A stretch of 64,000 bases of DNA from an uncultured Pseudomonas sp. (GCF_946886105.1 NZ_CAMPHV010000007.1:62001-126000); one strand, 5' to 3'. Counted from the first letter of the stretch, positions 26,033 to 36,225 are shown. Numbers and translations: made by a program. Notes: generated from the letters alone by a model not told the origin.

Positions 26033-27346
26033 ATGAAAACTCCTGTCTGGTTCCCGCAAAGCTTCTTCGCCCGCACCCTATGGCTGGTGTTGATCGTGGT
26101 GCTGTTCTCCAAGGCGCTGACCCTGGTTTATCTGATGATGAACGAGGATGTGCTGGTCGATCGCCAATACAGCCACGGCGCGGCGCTGACCCTGCGCGCC
26201 TATTGGGCGGCGGACCCGGAGGATCGCGCGACCATCGCCGAGGCGGCGGGCTTGACGCGTGTTCCGCATGATGAGGTGCCAACCAGCGAACAGCATTGGC
26301 CCTACAGCGAGATATTCGAACGGCAGATGCAAGCCGAACTCGGCCCCGGGACCGAAGTGCGGGTGCGCGCGAAGAGCCCGCCCGCGCTCTGGGTGTACGC
26401 CCCGGCCCTGGGCGACGAGTGGCTGCGGGTGCCGCTCTATCCGCACCCGTTGCGTGGCCAGCGGATCTGGAGCGTGCTGGGCTGGTTCCTGGCCATCGGC
26501 CTGCTCTCCACCGCGGCTGCCTGGATTTTCGTCAGCCAGCTCAGTGCGCCGCTCAAGCGCCTGGTGTTCGCCGCTCGGCAGATCGGTCAGGGCCGTAGCG
26601 TGCACTTGCCGGTCAGCGATACGCCGAGCGAAATGACCGAGGTTTACCGCGCGTTCAACCAGATGGCCGACGACGTCGAGCAGGCCGGGCGCGAGCGCGA
26701 GTTGATGCTCGCTGGGGTGTCCCACGACCTGCGCACGCCGCTGACCCGTCTGCGCTTGTCCCTGGAGTTGCTCGGCAGCGACTCCGAGCTGACCGAGGAC
26801 ATGGTGCGCGACATCGAGGACATGGATGCGATTCTCGACCAGTTTCTCGCCTTTATCCGCGACGGCCGCGACGAGCCGTTGGAAACCCTCGACCTGCTCG
26901 AGGTAATCCGAGAGGTGGTGGCGCCCTACAACCAGCAGCAAACGCTGGTGCGTCTGTGCCTGGAGCCGGTACCGGCGTTTCCGCTACGCCGGGTGTCGAT
27001 CAAGCGGTTGCTGGTCAACCTGATCGAAAACGCCCTGCGCTATGGCGGCAATGGGGTGGAAGTGGCGGTCTCGGTATCCGGCGATTGCAGCGCACCTTAC
27101 GTGGTGCTCAGTGTGCTGGACCGTGGCGCCGGCATCGACCCGAACGAGCTGGGCAGTATCGTCAATCCGTTTATCCGCGGCGACCGCGCCCGTGGCGGCC
27201 AGGGCGCGGGGCTGGGCCTGGCGATCGTCAAACGCATCGCCGCGCTGCACGGCGGCAGCATCGAATTGCGCAACCGCTCCGGCGGCGGTCTGGAGGCGCG
27301 GGTATGTCTGCCGCTGGGACTGCTGCTGCCGCGCGACGCGGTTTAA
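26033..27346 (+). CDS. envZ: EnvZ-family sensor histidine kinase (AmgS/EnvZ)
   Basis: Inner-membrane kinase/phosphatase for the OmpR-type regulator. The 437-residue protein has TM1 at about 14-36, a periplasmic sensor of about 105 residues, TM2 at about 147-170, HAMP, then the H box LAGVSHDLRTPLTRLRLSLE with phospho-acceptor H231. The ATPase domain shows the N box (LLVNLIENALRYGG), G1 (VLDRGAGIDPNE) and G2 (GGQGAGLGLAIVKRIA). It is the third gene after ompR and the four-helix protein gene. Confidence 0.95.
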   Translation: MKTPVWFPQSFFARTLWLVLIVVLFSKALTLVYLMMNEDVLVDRQYSHGAALTLRAYWAADPEDRATIAEAAGLTRVPHDEVPTSEQHWPYSEIFERQMQAELGPGTEVRVRAKSPPALWVYAPALGDEWLRVPLYPHPLRGQRIWSVLGWFLAIGLLSTAAAWIFVSQLSAPLKRLVFAARQIGQGRSVHLPVSDTPSEMTEVYRAFNQMADDVEQAGRERELMLAGVSHDLRTPLTRLRLSLELLGSDSELTEDMVRDIEDMDAILDQFLAFIRDGRDEPLETLDLLEVIREVVAPYNQQQTLVRLCLEPVPAFPLRRVSIKRLLVNLIENALRYGGNGVEVAVSVSGDCSAPYVVLSVLDRGAGIDPNELGSIVNPFIRGDRARGGQGAGLGLAIVKRIAALHGGSIELRNRSGGGLEARVCLPLGLLLPRDAV

Positions 27347-27353
27347 CGATGTC

Positions 27354-27408
27354 GTAGCCGGGGAGCTTTGGCGTCTGACACATCGCTCCCGGATTGCATC
27401 CGGGCTAC
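27354..27408. repeat. REP pair, GTAGCCCGGAT type
   Basis: GTAGCCGGGGAGC followed about 20 bases later by the inverted partner CCCGGATTGCATCCGGGCTAC. It lies between convergent envZ and rimK and may serve as their shared transcript end. Confidence 0.8.
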
Positions 27409-27432
27409 GGGGCGGGGCGCTTGGCTTACCAG

Positions 27433-28338
27433 CTAGCCCTTGCCTTTGGTGCGGGTCAGGTGCGGGCCGCCGTTTTTCTCCAGGTATTGGATGACCAGGC
27501 TGGCGACGTCCTTGCCGGTGGTGGTCTCGATGCCTTCCAGGCCCGGCGAGGAGTTGACCTCCATCACCAGCGGGCCGTGGTTCGAGCGCAGGATATCCAC
27601 CCCCGCCACCGACAGCCCCATGACCTTGGCGGCGCGGATCGCGGTCATGCGTTCTTCCGGGGTGATCTTGATCAGGCTGGCGCTGCCGCCGCGATGCAGG
27701 TTGGAGCGGAATTCGCCGGGTTTGGCCTGGCGCTTCATCGAGGCGATCACCTTGTCGCCGACTACGAAGCAGCGGATGTCCGCGCCGCCGGCTTCCTTGA
27801 TGTATTCCTGCACCATGATGTCCTGTTTGAGGCCCATAAAGGCCTCGATCACCGACTCGGCGGCCTGCTGCGTTTCGCAGAGCACCACGCCGATGCCCTG
27901 GGTGCCTTCCAATACCTTGATCACCAAGGGGGCGCCGTTGACCATCTGGATCAGGTCGGGAATATCGTCCGGCGAGTGGGCGAAGCCGGTCACCGGCAGG
28001 CCGACGCCGCGTCGCGACAACAGTTGCAGCGAGCGCAGCTTGTCACGGGAGCGGGCGATGGCCACCGACTCGTTGAGTGGGAACACCCCCATCATCTCGA
28101 ACTGGCGCAGCACCGCGCAGCCGTAGAAGGTCACCGAGGCGCCGATCCGCGGAATCACCGCGTCGAAACCTTCGAGCGGTCGCCCGCGATAGTGGATCTG
28201 CGGCTTGTGGCTGGCGATGTTCATATAGGCGCGCAGGGTATCGATGACCACCACCTCATGGCCCCGCTGCTGCCCGGCTTCGACCAGGCGGCGAGTGGAA
28301 TACAGGCGCGGGTTGCGCGACAGCACGGCGATTTTCAT
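27433..28338 (-). CDS. rimK: RimK: ribosomal protein S6 glutamate ligase family
   Basis: ATP-grasp ligase that adds glutamate residues to the C-terminus of ribosomal protein S6. 301 residues: [20 protein letters not shown] at the start, ATP-grasp motifs [20 protein letters not shown] and [20 protein letters not shown], and the metal-binding [13 protein letters not shown] near residue 260. It overlaps the upstream protease-like gene by 4 bases (ATGA), and in Pseudomonas these two genes act together. Confidence 0.95.
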   Translation of the reverse strand: MKIAVLSRNPRLYSTRRLVEAGQQRGHEVVVIDTLRAYMNIASHKPQIHYRGRPLEGFDAVIPRIGASVTFYGCAVLRQFEMMGVFPLNESVAIARSRDKLRSLQLLSRRGVGLPVTGFAHSPDDIPDLIQMVNGAPLVIKVLEGTQGIGVVLCETQQAAESVIEAFMGLKQDIMVQEYIKEAGGADIRCFVVGDKVIASMKRQAKPGEFRSNLHRGGSASLIKITPEERMTAIRAAKVMGLSVAGVDILRSNHGPLVMEVNSSPGLEGIETTTGKDVASLVIQYLEKNGGPHLTRTKGKG

Positions 28339-28832
28339 TGGGCACCAGAAAGGTCAGCGAGGATGGGTTTCTTCTGTACGTAATTGAGCGCCGGATTGAC
28401 CAGCAATTGCCCGTCGATCAGTGCTTTGGAGCCGAGCAGGATGCGGTAGCGCATGGTTTTACGGCAGGTCAGGGTGAACTCCACCGGCCAATCGCGCTCG
28501 CCCAGGGTCAGGCGCGTGCGGATCACATAACGGGTCTGCACATGGCCATTGGAGCTTTTCACGGTCTTCACCGACACCACCGGCGCTTCGCAGCGGTGCC
28601 GACGTTGCACCAGGGTGCCCAGGTGCGCGGCGAAACGTACCCATTGCTCGCCATCGCGCTCGAACGGCTGGATATCGCTGGCGTGCAGGCAGGAGGTTCT
28701 GGCGCCGGTATCGATCTTCGCGCGCAGGCCGACCATGCCCAGGTCGGGCAGATTTATCCACTCGCGCAGGCCGGTCACGTTGAGCTGGTCGAAAGTTTTC
28801 ACAAACACCTGTCCGCAGTATTTGCGGGGCAT
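28335..28832 (-). CDS. RimB-like retropepsin-type protease (annotated as ATP-dependent zinc protease)
   Basis: Small protein with the retropepsin-like aspartate motif [14 protein letters not shown]. In P. fluorescens the RimB homologue is a protease that counteracts and partners RimK on S6. Two starts are possible: ATG at 28832 (165 residues) or GTG at 28802 ([18 protein letters not shown], 155 residues). The shorter form resembles the family N-terminus better, and I cannot settle it by Shine-Dalgarno. The stop overlaps the rimK start, so the pair is translationally coupled. Confidence 0.85.
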   Translation of the reverse strand: MPRKYCGQVFVKTFDQLNVTGLREWINLPDLGMVGLRAKIDTGARTSCLHASDIQPFERDGEQWVRFAAHLGTLVQRRHRCEAPVVSVKTVKSSNGHVQTRYVIRTRLTLGERDWPVEFTLTCRKTMRYRILLGSKALIDGQLLVNPALNYVQKKPILADLSGAQ

Positions 28833-29060
28833 TCTAGTTGGCCCTTATGACAACTGCATCAGGCAATTGATGGGCCCGGGCGGCCATTCCCGATGTGGTG
28901 GAAACGGCCAGTGTGCTACCTGACCGGCGGCAGCGGCGCCGGGCGAAATCCGCCTGAGTTTTCCCGTCGGCTGCTGGTCGACACTGGTGTGGCCTTGCCG
29001 ATTCGGCTGGGCCGACGCCGCTCGCTGCTCTCGGCGGGCGTGGAGCTGGCGGAGGCGAAA

Positions 29061-31877
29061 ATGGCTAAAACGCTTCGATGGGGTCTGCTGGTAGTGGTTG
29101 CGCTCGCATTGCTGCTAGTGCTGGTCGTCTCGTTGTTGGAGTCGCAGTGGGCCCGGCGGCAGTTGGAGGATCGCCTCAGTCAGCGCCTGGATGGCCGTGA
29201 GGTGCGGATCGGTAGCCTGGATATCGCCTGGGGGTGGCCGCCGGGTATCCATCTCGAACAGTTCAGCGTGGCCAACGCCGCCTGGGCTCGGCATGCGCAG
29301 ATGGTGCAGTTGGCGGCGCTGGACCTGACCCTGGATGCCAGCGAGTTGCTGCAGGGCAACCTCAGCTTGACCCTGCTCGGCCTCGAGCGGCCGATCATCC
29401 ATCTGGCTCGTCGCGAGGATGGCAAGACCAACTGGACGCCGCTGAAATCCCCGGATAGGGACGAGAAGGGCATGGGCATCGACCCGCAGGTGATCAAGAT
29501 CACCGACGGTCAACTCAGCTACCGTGATGCCAGGCTGAACGCCGACCTGAACGTATCTTTCGCGACGACTCGGGACGATTCGGGCCAGCGCCATCTGCAA
29601 GTGAGCGGCCAGGGCGATCTGCTCGGCAAGCGGTTGGAGTTCAGCGCCGAGGGCGGGCCGCCCAGCCAGGCGCTGGCGCAAGGCTTGCCCTATACCCTGA
29701 ATCTGCAAGGGCACCTCGGGCAGATTCAACTGAGTTTCGACGGCCAGGCCCAGCAACTGCTGCAGCTCGAGTCGCTGCAAGGCGAGTTGAGCCTTTCCGC
29801 CCCGGCCAGCGCACGGACCGCCCGGCCGCTCGGGCAGCCGTATTTGCGGGTGCCGGCATTCGAACTCAGCGCCAGGGTTGGTCATCGGGACCAGCGCTGG
29901 ACGCTGGAAAACATCGACCTGAAAAGCGGCGAGAGCCAGTTGAGCGGCTCGCTGGTCTACGCGCGGGGGCAAACGCCGTGGTTCGACCTACAGATGCAGG
30001 CCAATCGACTCGACCTCAATCGCTGGGGCGTCATGGCGCTCGTCGAAGGGGGCGCTGGCGAGTCGCATCCGTCCGGGGCCTTGCAGCAGCGCGTGGCGCA
30101 AAGTCTTGAGCCGCTAAGGCGCTATCAGGGGCAGGTCGACCTGAGTATCGGTCAGCTCGACTACGGCGATGCCTCGCTGAGCGAGGTGGAAATTCAGGGG
30201 CGACTGGAGGATGCACGCCTGCGGATCGAGCGTATTCACGCCGTCCAGAACGGCGCCGAACTCAGCGCCCAGGCTTCGCTGAACTTCGCCGGCAACACGG
30301 CGACCGGCAGCATCGATGTCGAGTTGGACCAGGTCGATTTGGGTCGGGCGCTGGCGCCGTTGGGGTATCCGCGGCTCGGTACTCTCGACGGCGAGTTGCA
30401 TGTCAGCCTCGGCGACGACGCGCTGCGGGTCGACAATACCCAGCTCAGCTACGCCGCGCCGGGACAGGGCTTGAGTGTGCAATTGCACGCGCAACCGGCC
30501 AAGTCAGGGGGCGTGCGGATCCAGGGCGAGGGTTCGCGTAACGGCGTGCCGCTGCAGTTCGATTTGCGTGTCGAGCCTCCGGCTGAGCTGCTGGCCGCAG
30601 AGCCCTACGGCATTCAGGGCAGCCTGACCTCCCGCGACAGCCAGCTGACCATCGACGGTAGCCTGACTCAGCCCTTGCAGTTGGCCAATGCCGACCTCAA
30701 CGTCACCCTCGAAGGGCCAAATCCCGCCCGCCTCAAACCCTTGACCGGCCTCAACCTGCCGTCCTCGCCCGCCTATCGGTTGCACGGGCAACTGCTTTGG
30801 GACGAGCCCTTGCTGCGCGTGCAGAATATGCAAGGGCGCTTCGGCGACAGCGATGTCGGCGGCGATGTGCGGCTGCGCCTGGACGATCGACCGATGCTCT
30901 GGGCCACCCTGCGCTCGCAGACGCTGAATTTCACCGATCTGTGGCCGGTGCAGGACATCACCACCGATTCACGACCACGAAACGCCGATCTCTTTGCCGG
31001 CGACCCCTGGAAACTTGCGAGGATGCGCACCTTCGACGCGGATGTGGACTACCAGGTTGATAACCTCAACACCCGCAACGTGCCCTTGGGCAGAGTCGAT
31101 CTGCAATTGAGCCTGGAGCGGGGTCTGTTGAAACTGCAACCGATGCGGATCGAACTCGGCGGCGGCGAGGTCTCCGGTCATCTCACCCTGGATGCCCGCA
31201 AGCCGCCGTTAAATGCGCAATTACAGCTATCGGCCAGGACGGTGAACCTCAAGCCGCTGCTGCGTCGCGGCGATTTGCCGAATGTCGCCGATGACTCGGC
31301 GGGTGTGATCGGCGGGCAGTTGGATGTGCAAGCTTTCGGCGACTCGATGGATGCTTTGATGGCCCACCTCGATGGCACACTCGAGCTGGCCATGTCCGGT
31401 GGGCAGCTGGATATGCTGACCGTCGAGTTGCTCGGTCTGGATGCCGGCGAGGGGCTGGTGAGCGCACTGGCCGAGGCCGATTCGGTGCCGATGAACTGCG
31501 CTTATGCGCGGCTCGCTGCCGACTCGGGGCTGGCGCAACTGGAGCGGTTCTTCATCGCTACCGCGGACAGCAACTTCATTGGCGGCGGCACCGTCAACCT
31601 CGATACGGAGCGCCTGGATCTGGTCTTCGAAGCCCATCCCAAAGACATCAGCATTGTTTCCAGCGATTCGCCGGTGCAATTACGGGGTACATTGAGCAAT
31701 CCGGCGGTCAGCGTGGTCAGCGACGAGTTGCTGGCCAGAGGCCTTGCCAGCGTCGTCGGTGCGGTGGTCGCACCGCCGCTGGCGATACTGCCCTGGGTCG
31801 AACCAGGGCTTGGCGAAGGCTCGGGCATGGGCTGCCGAAATCTCCTGCAGGCTGACACTAAGATTGGGAAGCGATGA
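29061..31877 (+). CDS. AsmA-family envelope protein
   Basis: Large inner-membrane-anchored periplasmic protein of the AsmA/TamB-like group, thought to move or organise lipids between membranes. The start at 29061 (MAKTLRWGLLVVVALALLLV) has GGAGGCG just before it and places a TM helix at residues 7-27; the longer frame from 28893 has no such start. 938 residues: an N-terminal AsmA domain (GREVRIGSLDIAWGWPPGIH) and a C-terminal AsmA_2 region (ADSVPMNCAYARLAADSGLA, IGGGTVNLDTERLDLVFEAH). Its stop overlaps the hslR start by 4 bases. Confidence 0.9.
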   Translation: MAKTLRWGLLVVVALALLLVLVVSLLESQWARRQLEDRLSQRLDGREVRIGSLDIAWGWPPGIHLEQFSVANAAWARHAQMVQLAALDLTLDASELLQGNLSLTLLGLERPIIHLARREDGKTNWTPLKSPDRDEKGMGIDPQVIKITDGQLSYRDARLNADLNVSFATTRDDSGQRHLQVSGQGDLLGKRLEFSAEGGPPSQALAQGLPYTLNLQGHLGQIQLSFDGQAQQLLQLESLQGELSLSAPASARTARPLGQPYLRVPAFELSARVGHRDQRWTLENIDLKSGESQLSGSLVYARGQTPWFDLQMQANRLDLNRWGVMALVEGGAGESHPSGALQQRVAQSLEPLRRYQGQVDLSIGQLDYGDASLSEVEIQGRLEDARLRIERIHAVQNGAELSAQASLNFAGNTATGSIDVELDQVDLGRALAPLGYPRLGTLDGELHVSLGDDALRVDNTQLSYAAPGQGLSVQLHAQPAKSGGVRIQGEGSRNGVPLQFDLRVEPPAELLAAEPYGIQGSLTSRDSQLTIDGSLTQPLQLANADLNVTLEGPNPARLKPLTGLNLPSSPAYRLHGQLLWDEPLLRVQNMQGRFGDSDVGGDVRLRLDDRPMLWATLRSQTLNFTDLWPVQDITTDSRPRNADLFAGDPWKLARMRTFDADVDYQVDNLNTRNVPLGRVDLQLSLERGLLKLQPMRIELGGGEVSGHLTLDARKPPLNAQLQLSARTVNLKPLLRRGDLPNVADDSAGVIGGQLDVQAFGDSMDALMAHLDGTLELAMSGGQLDMLTVELLGLDAGEGLVSALAEADSVPMNCAYARLAADSGLAQLERFFIATADSNFIGGGTVNLDTERLDLVFEAHPKDISIVSSDSPVQLRGTLSNPAVSVVSDELLARGLASVVGAVVAPPLAILPWVEPGLGEGSGMGCRNLLQADTKIGKR

Positions 31878-32269
31878 GCGACAAAGACGATGACAAGGTG
31901 CGCCTGGACAAGTGGCTCTGGGCCGCGCGCTTTTACAAGACCCGCGCCCTGGCCAAAGCGGCGATAGAAGGCGGCAAGGTGCATTGCCGCGGTGAACGCT
32001 GCAAACCGGGCAAGGAGCCGCGGGTGGGCGACGAATTGCTGATCCGCAATGGCTTCGACGAGCGCACGGTGGTGATCCGTGCGCTATCGGCGGTGCGCCG
32101 CGGCGCGCCCGAAGCCCAGACGTTGTATGCGGAAACCGCCGAGAGTATCGAGCGCCGGGAGCGCGCCGCCGCGCAGCGCAAGGCCGGCGCCCTGGGCGTG
32201 CAGACCGACGGCCGGCCGAGCAAGAAGCAGCGGCGGCAATTCCAGCAATTTCATGGCGCGCAGGATTGA
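31874..32269 (+). CDS. hslR: Hsp15, ribosome-associated heat-shock protein
   Basis: S4-domain RNA-binding protein that binds 50S subunits carrying stalled nascent chains. 131 residues: KVRLDKWLWAARFYKTRALA at the start, GGKVHCRGERCKPGKEPRVG in the S4 loop, then a basic C-terminal tail (KKQRRQFQQFH). The start overlaps the AsmA-family gene stop as ATGA. A palindromic element begins 7 bases after the TGA stop. Confidence 0.94.
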   Translation: MSDKDDDKVRLDKWLWAARFYKTRALAKAAIEGGKVHCRGERCKPGKEPRVGDELLIRNGFDERTVVIRALSAVRRGAPEAQTLYAETAESIERRERAAAQRKAGALGVQTDGRPSKKQRRQFQQFHGAQD

Positions 32270-32272
32270 TCG

Positions 32273-32419
32273 CTAGCAGGCTGTTGAAAAACTACCTACG
32301 TGGCCGAGACGGCGTTAAAAACGGCCTCAAAGTGCTCATTTACAGCAGTAAACTCCGCCTTTTCGGCCATTTTTGCCTTGTCTCGCCTGCCTCGCCAACG
32401 TTTTTCAACGGCCCGCTAG
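32273..32419. mobile_element. Palindromic NTAG element, copy C
   Basis: 139-bp element (32277-32415) between CTAG direct repeats (32273-32276, 32416-32419), in the opposite orientation to A and D. The ends are CAGGCTGTTGAAAAAC and GTTTTTCAACGGCCCG. The reverse strand of the interior has GCGGAGTTTACTGCTGTAAA followed by TGAGCACTTTGA, as in the other copies. The right CTAG supplies the TAG stop of the convergent fabY gene. Confidence 0.8.
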
Positions 32420-34341
32420 TCGCGCATATCCGCGTAGCGATCGTCGGTTTTGAACACCAGCGGCTGGGCGAAGCCCGGCACCTTGATGCGCTCCTGGCTG
32501 ATTTCGATCTGGCGGTCGTCGATCAGGTCGTTGCCGAAGTTGTAGATGATCTGCAACTGGCCCTGGGTCGCCTGCTCGTCGTACTGCAGGGCGGCGGCGC
32601 GGGTCTGCTCGCGGCGTGCGCAATAGGCGGCGAACGCCTCCTCGCCATGGCGTTTGCGCAGCATCCGCTCGACCACGTGGGGGGCCAGCACCACGGCGCT
32701 GGCATTGTTGCCGCCGAAGCCCTTGGAGTTGATAAAGCACACGTCCAGCGCCTGCTCGCCGACCTGACGGTCCTTGGTGGCAATGCTCAGGTGCTGTTGG
32801 TGCACGTCCTCGGCGACCGCGTCGATGGTCTTGATCCCCGGGATCACTCCGTACTTGAAACTGCCCAGGGCGGAGATCACCTGATCGCCGCTGGCGGTCG
32901 CCAGGGAGTGGCCGACGAAGGCCTTGGCCGCGGTCACCGGCCATTGCTCGATGGCGAAACTGGCGGCGATGCGGTCGAGCAGCTCGGATTCGGTGACCCG
33001 GTTGGCCGGGGTGCTGGAACCGTGGGCATGGACGAAGCTGCGCTGGCGCACGGCCTCGACGCCGAGCAATTGCACGGCGCTGGCCACGGCTTTGGCCACG
33101 GTCAGGTAGTTGCCCGGGCCGGGCGCGGAAATGGACTTCTTGAAGCCGTCGGCGCTGATGAACACATCGGGCACCGCACCGTGGATGTCGGCGCCGAGCT
33201 GCAGGGCCAGTTCGTCGTCCATCAACACCACGAACTGGCAGGCCTCGGCCAGGGTGAAGCCGCAGTTCTCGCCGAACGGCCGGCTGGCGCGGCGGAAGTC
33301 CACCTCTTCATCGGCCATCTCGGTCTTGCCTTCGATCTGCCGCAGGCCGTCCTCGGTGGCCAGGGCGCCCATGGCGCCGTAGCCCTCGATGCATTCCTGG
33401 TTGATCGGCGCTTCGCTGCTGCCGACGATCACCACCCGGGCCTTGCCGGCGGCGATCTGTTCGATGCCTTTCTGCAGGTTGTAGAGGAAGGTCGCGCAGG
33501 CGCCGGTGATGCTGCCGGTGGTGCCGACGCTGCCGAGTACATAGGCGTTGATGAAGTCCGCCGGCATGCTGTTGAGACCCAGTGCCAGCTGCTTGGCGGT
33601 GACCCGGCCGCCCTTGAGGCGCGACTGCATCATGCCGCCAAAGCCGTTTTCGTCGAGCTGGCTCATGATGCAGCTGGCGAAGACCGCGATCTCGTCTGGC
33701 GCGACCTGATCGACGATGCGCTGCCAGGGCAGGCCGATCGAGCGCAGGGCATCGGTCACGCCGACAATGGCCATGCTCAGGCCGCGCGGGTGGAAGCGCG
33801 AGTTGTAGTGTTCGCTCGGCTCGAAGCCGCTCGGCAACTGACCGGCGGATTTCACCGGCAGGGCGCGGTAGCTGTCCACCTTGAAGTCGCAGTTGTCGTG
33901 CAGGGTGACCCGCACCTCGCTGGCGTTGATTTGTTCGACCGACCAGTTGGCCGGCAGTGGCTCGGGCAATTGTTTGCGCAGGCTGATAAAGCTCAGCGGG
34001 GCGCCGTCCGCACCGCTGACGCTGAGGTTCTTGTGCCAATGGGCGGCGTCGACATCCAGGTGCTGCGCTTCGATGCGCCGCACCAGGGTCGAGGCCAGCA
34101 CTTGCTCGGCGAAGCGCTGCTCGATCTGCGCGAGGGTCAGGGCGGTGCCGTCGGCGCTTTGGTAAACGCCATCGACCGCGCTCACTAATTTCATCATCAC
34201 CGCCAGACCGGCAATGGTTTCCTGGCGCGCGCGGGTGTCCATCGACTCGATTACGGTGCGGCGGAAACCATGGTGAAAAGAGCTGCGGCCGGCTGCGTTA
34301 TAACCACCAAAACCAACGATCACGGGTAAGCGAGATTTCAC
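32416..34341 (-). CDS. fabY: Beta-ketoacyl-ACP synthase FabY
   Basis: Condensing enzyme that starts fatty-acid synthesis in pseudomonads by joining acetyl-CoA with malonyl-ACP, in place of FabH. The start is GTG at 34341 (VKSRLPVIVGFGGYNAAGRS) with AAGGAG 8 bases upstream; the longer ATG frame from 34383 is unlikely. 641 residues, about 200 more than FabB/FabF, as expected for FabY. Catalytic triad: Cys near residue 282 in GSITGACATFLYN, His in FVHAHGSSTPANR, His in AFVGHSLATASGD. The stop TAG is formed by the CTAG repeat at the edge of copy C. Confidence 0.93.
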   Translation of the reverse strand: MKSRLPVIVGFGGYNAAGRSSFHHGFRRTVIESMDTRARQETIAGLAVMMKLVSAVDGVYQSADGTALTLAQIEQRFAEQVLASTLVRRIEAQHLDVDAAHWHKNLSVSGADGAPLSFISLRKQLPEPLPANWSVEQINASEVRVTLHDNCDFKVDSYRALPVKSAGQLPSGFEPSEHYNSRFHPRGLSMAIVGVTDALRSIGLPWQRIVDQVAPDEIAVFASCIMSQLDENGFGGMMQSRLKGGRVTAKQLALGLNSMPADFINAYVLGSVGTTGSITGACATFLYNLQKGIEQIAAGKARVVIVGSSEAPINQECIEGYGAMGALATEDGLRQIEGKTEMADEEVDFRRASRPFGENCGFTLAEACQFVVLMDDELALQLGADIHGAVPDVFISADGFKKSISAPGPGNYLTVAKAVASAVQLLGVEAVRQRSFVHAHGSSTPANRVTESELLDRIAASFAIEQWPVTAAKAFVGHSLATASGDQVISALGSFKYGVIPGIKTIDAVAEDVHQQHLSIATKDRQVGEQALDVCFINSKGFGGNNASAVVLAPHVVERMLRKRHGEEAFAAYCARREQTRAAALQYDEQATQGQLQIIYNFGNDLIDDRQIEISQERIKVPGFAQPLVFKTDDRYADMRD

Positions 34342-34479
34342 GCGGAAACTCCTTGAAAAAGGGGGCAAGGCAGGCTCGTACAACGCGGCGCATACCTATC
34401 GCCGATGCTGCGGGCATAGGCAAAACTGGCCACACAGGCACCGGCTTGAATGTTCGAATGCTTATGCTGACGTGGCTAA

Positions 34480-34493
34480 TGACTCGTGAGTCA
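34480..34493. promoter_or_regulatory. Palindrome between fabY and the acyl-CoA synthetase gene
   Basis: TGACTC-GT-GAGTCA, perfect 6-bp arms with a 2-bp centre, 82 bp before the acyl-CoA synthetase start and 138 bp before the fabY start. The spacing and symmetry suit a dimeric repressor (for example TetR-type) controlling divergent lipid genes. The regulator is not known. Confidence 0.45.
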
Positions 34494-34575
34494 CTGCTTC
34501 GACCAAGGTCGCGCTTCGCCAAGACCCTACACCTGCTAGGGTTTATCCAGCCCAAGATGCAGCTGGAGAGCACCG

Positions 34576-36225
34576 ATGCACAGCATTAACCCCTATGAGT
34601 ACGGCATGCCGCGCGACGCGGCGAATTTTCAGGCGCTGAGTCCGTTGAGCTTTATCGAGCGCGCGGCCAGCGTGTATCCGCAGCGTCTGGCGTTGGTCAA
34701 CGGCAGCCTGCGGCAGACTTGGGGCGAGACCTACGGCCGCTGCATCCGTCTGGCTTCGGCGCTGGCCAAACACGGCATTGGCGTCGGCGATACGGTCGCG
34801 GTGATCGCGCCGAACGGCCCGGCGATGTTCGAGGCGCATTTCGGCGTGCCCATGTGCGGCGCGGTGCTGAACGCCATCAATACCCGCCTGGACGCCGAGG
34901 CTATCGCCTTTATCCTGCAGCACGGCGAAGCCAAGGTGCTGTTGGTCGATAAGGAATTCGGCGAAATGGTCCAGCGCGCTATCGGCCACCTGCCCAATTC
35001 GCCCCTGGTGATCGGCATCGATGACCCCGAATATGCCGACGGCCAATTGATCGGCCAGTACGACTACGAAACCCTGTTGGCCCAGGGCGACGTCGACTAT
35101 GCCTGGCAGATGCCCGCCGACGAGTGGCAGGCGATCGCTCTGAATTACACCTCGGGTACCACCGGCAACCCCAAGGGCGTGGTCTACCACCACCGCGGCG
35201 CGCACCTCAATGCGTTGTCCAATGCGATGTGCTGGGACATGAGCCGTTTCCCGGTGTACCTGTGGACGCTGCCGATGTTCCATTGCAACGGCTGGTGTTT
35301 CCCCTGGGCGCTGGCGGCCTACGTCGGGGTCAATGTGTGCCTGCGCCATGTGCGCGCCGAAGCGATCTACCCGGCGATCGCCGAGCACGGCGTCGACCAC
35401 TTCTGCGGTGCGCCCATCGTGCTGAATATGCTGGCCAACGCCGCCGACGAGTTGAAGGCACTGAAGACCCAGCCGGTCAAGGTGCTGACCGCCGGCGCGA
35501 CACCGCCCGCCGCGGTGATCGAAGCCATGGAAGCTTTGGAGTTCCGCGTCACCCATGTCTATGGCCTGACCGAAACCTATGGCCCCAGCGTGGCCTGCGA
35601 GTGGAAGGCCGAGTGGGACAGCGAAACCCCGGAGCAACGCGCCCGCCTGAAATCCCGCCAGGGCGTGCGGGCACCGCTGCTCGACGGCCTGATGGTGGCC
35701 GACCCGGATACCTTGCAACCGGTGCCCAAGGACGGCGAGACCATCGGCGAAATCATGATGCGCGGCAACGTGGTGATGAAGGGCTACCTGAAGAACCCGA
35801 CGGCCACCGCCGAAGCCTTCGCCGGCGGCTGGTTCCATTCCGGCGACTTGGCGGTGTGGCACGCCGACGGTTATGTGGAGATCAAGGACCGCTCCAAGGA
35901 CATCATCATTTCCGGCGGCGAGAACATCTCCTCGATCGAGGTGGAGGACGTGCTCTACCGCCACCCGCAGATCCTCGAGGCGGCGGTGGTGGCCATGGCC
36001 CATGATAAATGGGGCGAAACGCCATGCGCCTTCGTCACCCTCAAGCCGGGTGCCGAGTTGACCGCCGCGGAGGTGATCGCCTTCTGCCAACAGCGCATGG
36101 CGCGCTTCAAGGTACCGGGCTGCGTGGTGTTCACCAGCCTGCCGAAAACCTCCACCGGCAAGGTGCAGAAGTTCGTCCTGCGCGAGCAGGCCAAAGCCAT
36201 GGCGGCGAGCGGCAAGGTGGCGTAG
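34576..36225 (+). CDS. Acyl-CoA synthetase (AMP-forming), medium-chain / DmdB-like
   Basis: Activates a carboxylic acid to its CoA ester via an acyl-adenylate. 549 residues with the ANL-family motifs in order: P-loop ALNYTSGTTGNPKGVVYHHR near residue 190, THVYGLTETYGP near 330, the GWFHSGDLAVWHADGYVEIK motif near 420, KDIIISGGENISSIEVEDVL, and the catalytic lysine in KTSTGKVQKFVLR near the C-terminus. The substrate is not readable; relatives act on medium-chain fatty acids or methylmercaptopropionate. Divergent from fabY, with a candidate operator between them. Confidence 0.9.
   Translation: MHSINPYEYGMPRDAANFQALSPLSFIERAASVYPQRLALVNGSLRQTWGETYGRCIRLASALAKHGIGVGDTVAVIAPNGPAMFEAHFGVPMCGAVLNAINTRLDAEAIAFILQHGEAKVLLVDKEFGEMVQRAIGHLPNSPLVIGIDDPEYADGQLIGQYDYETLLAQGDVDYAWQMPADEWQAIALNYTSGTTGNPKGVVYHHRGAHLNALSNAMCWDMSRFPVYLWTLPMFHCNGWCFPWALAAYVGVNVCLRHVRAEAIYPAIAEHGVDHFCGAPIVLNMLANAADELKALKTQPVKVLTAGATPPAAVIEAMEALEFRVTHVYGLTETYGPSVACEWKAEWDSETPEQRARLKSRQGVRAPLLDGLMVADPDTLQPVPKDGETIGEIMMRGNVVMKGYLKNPTATAEAFAGGWFHSGDLAVWHADGYVEIKDRSKDIIISGGENISSIEVEDVLYRHPQILEAAVVAMAHDKWGETPCAFVTLKPGAELTAAEVIAFCQQRMARFKVPGCVVFTSLPKTSTGKVQKFVLREQAKAMAASGKVA

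Noticed and set aside
32266..34188. 640-codon forward ORF
   Set aside because: Antisense shadow of fabY, which carries all catalytic motifs on the minus strand; composition is typical of high-GC shadows.
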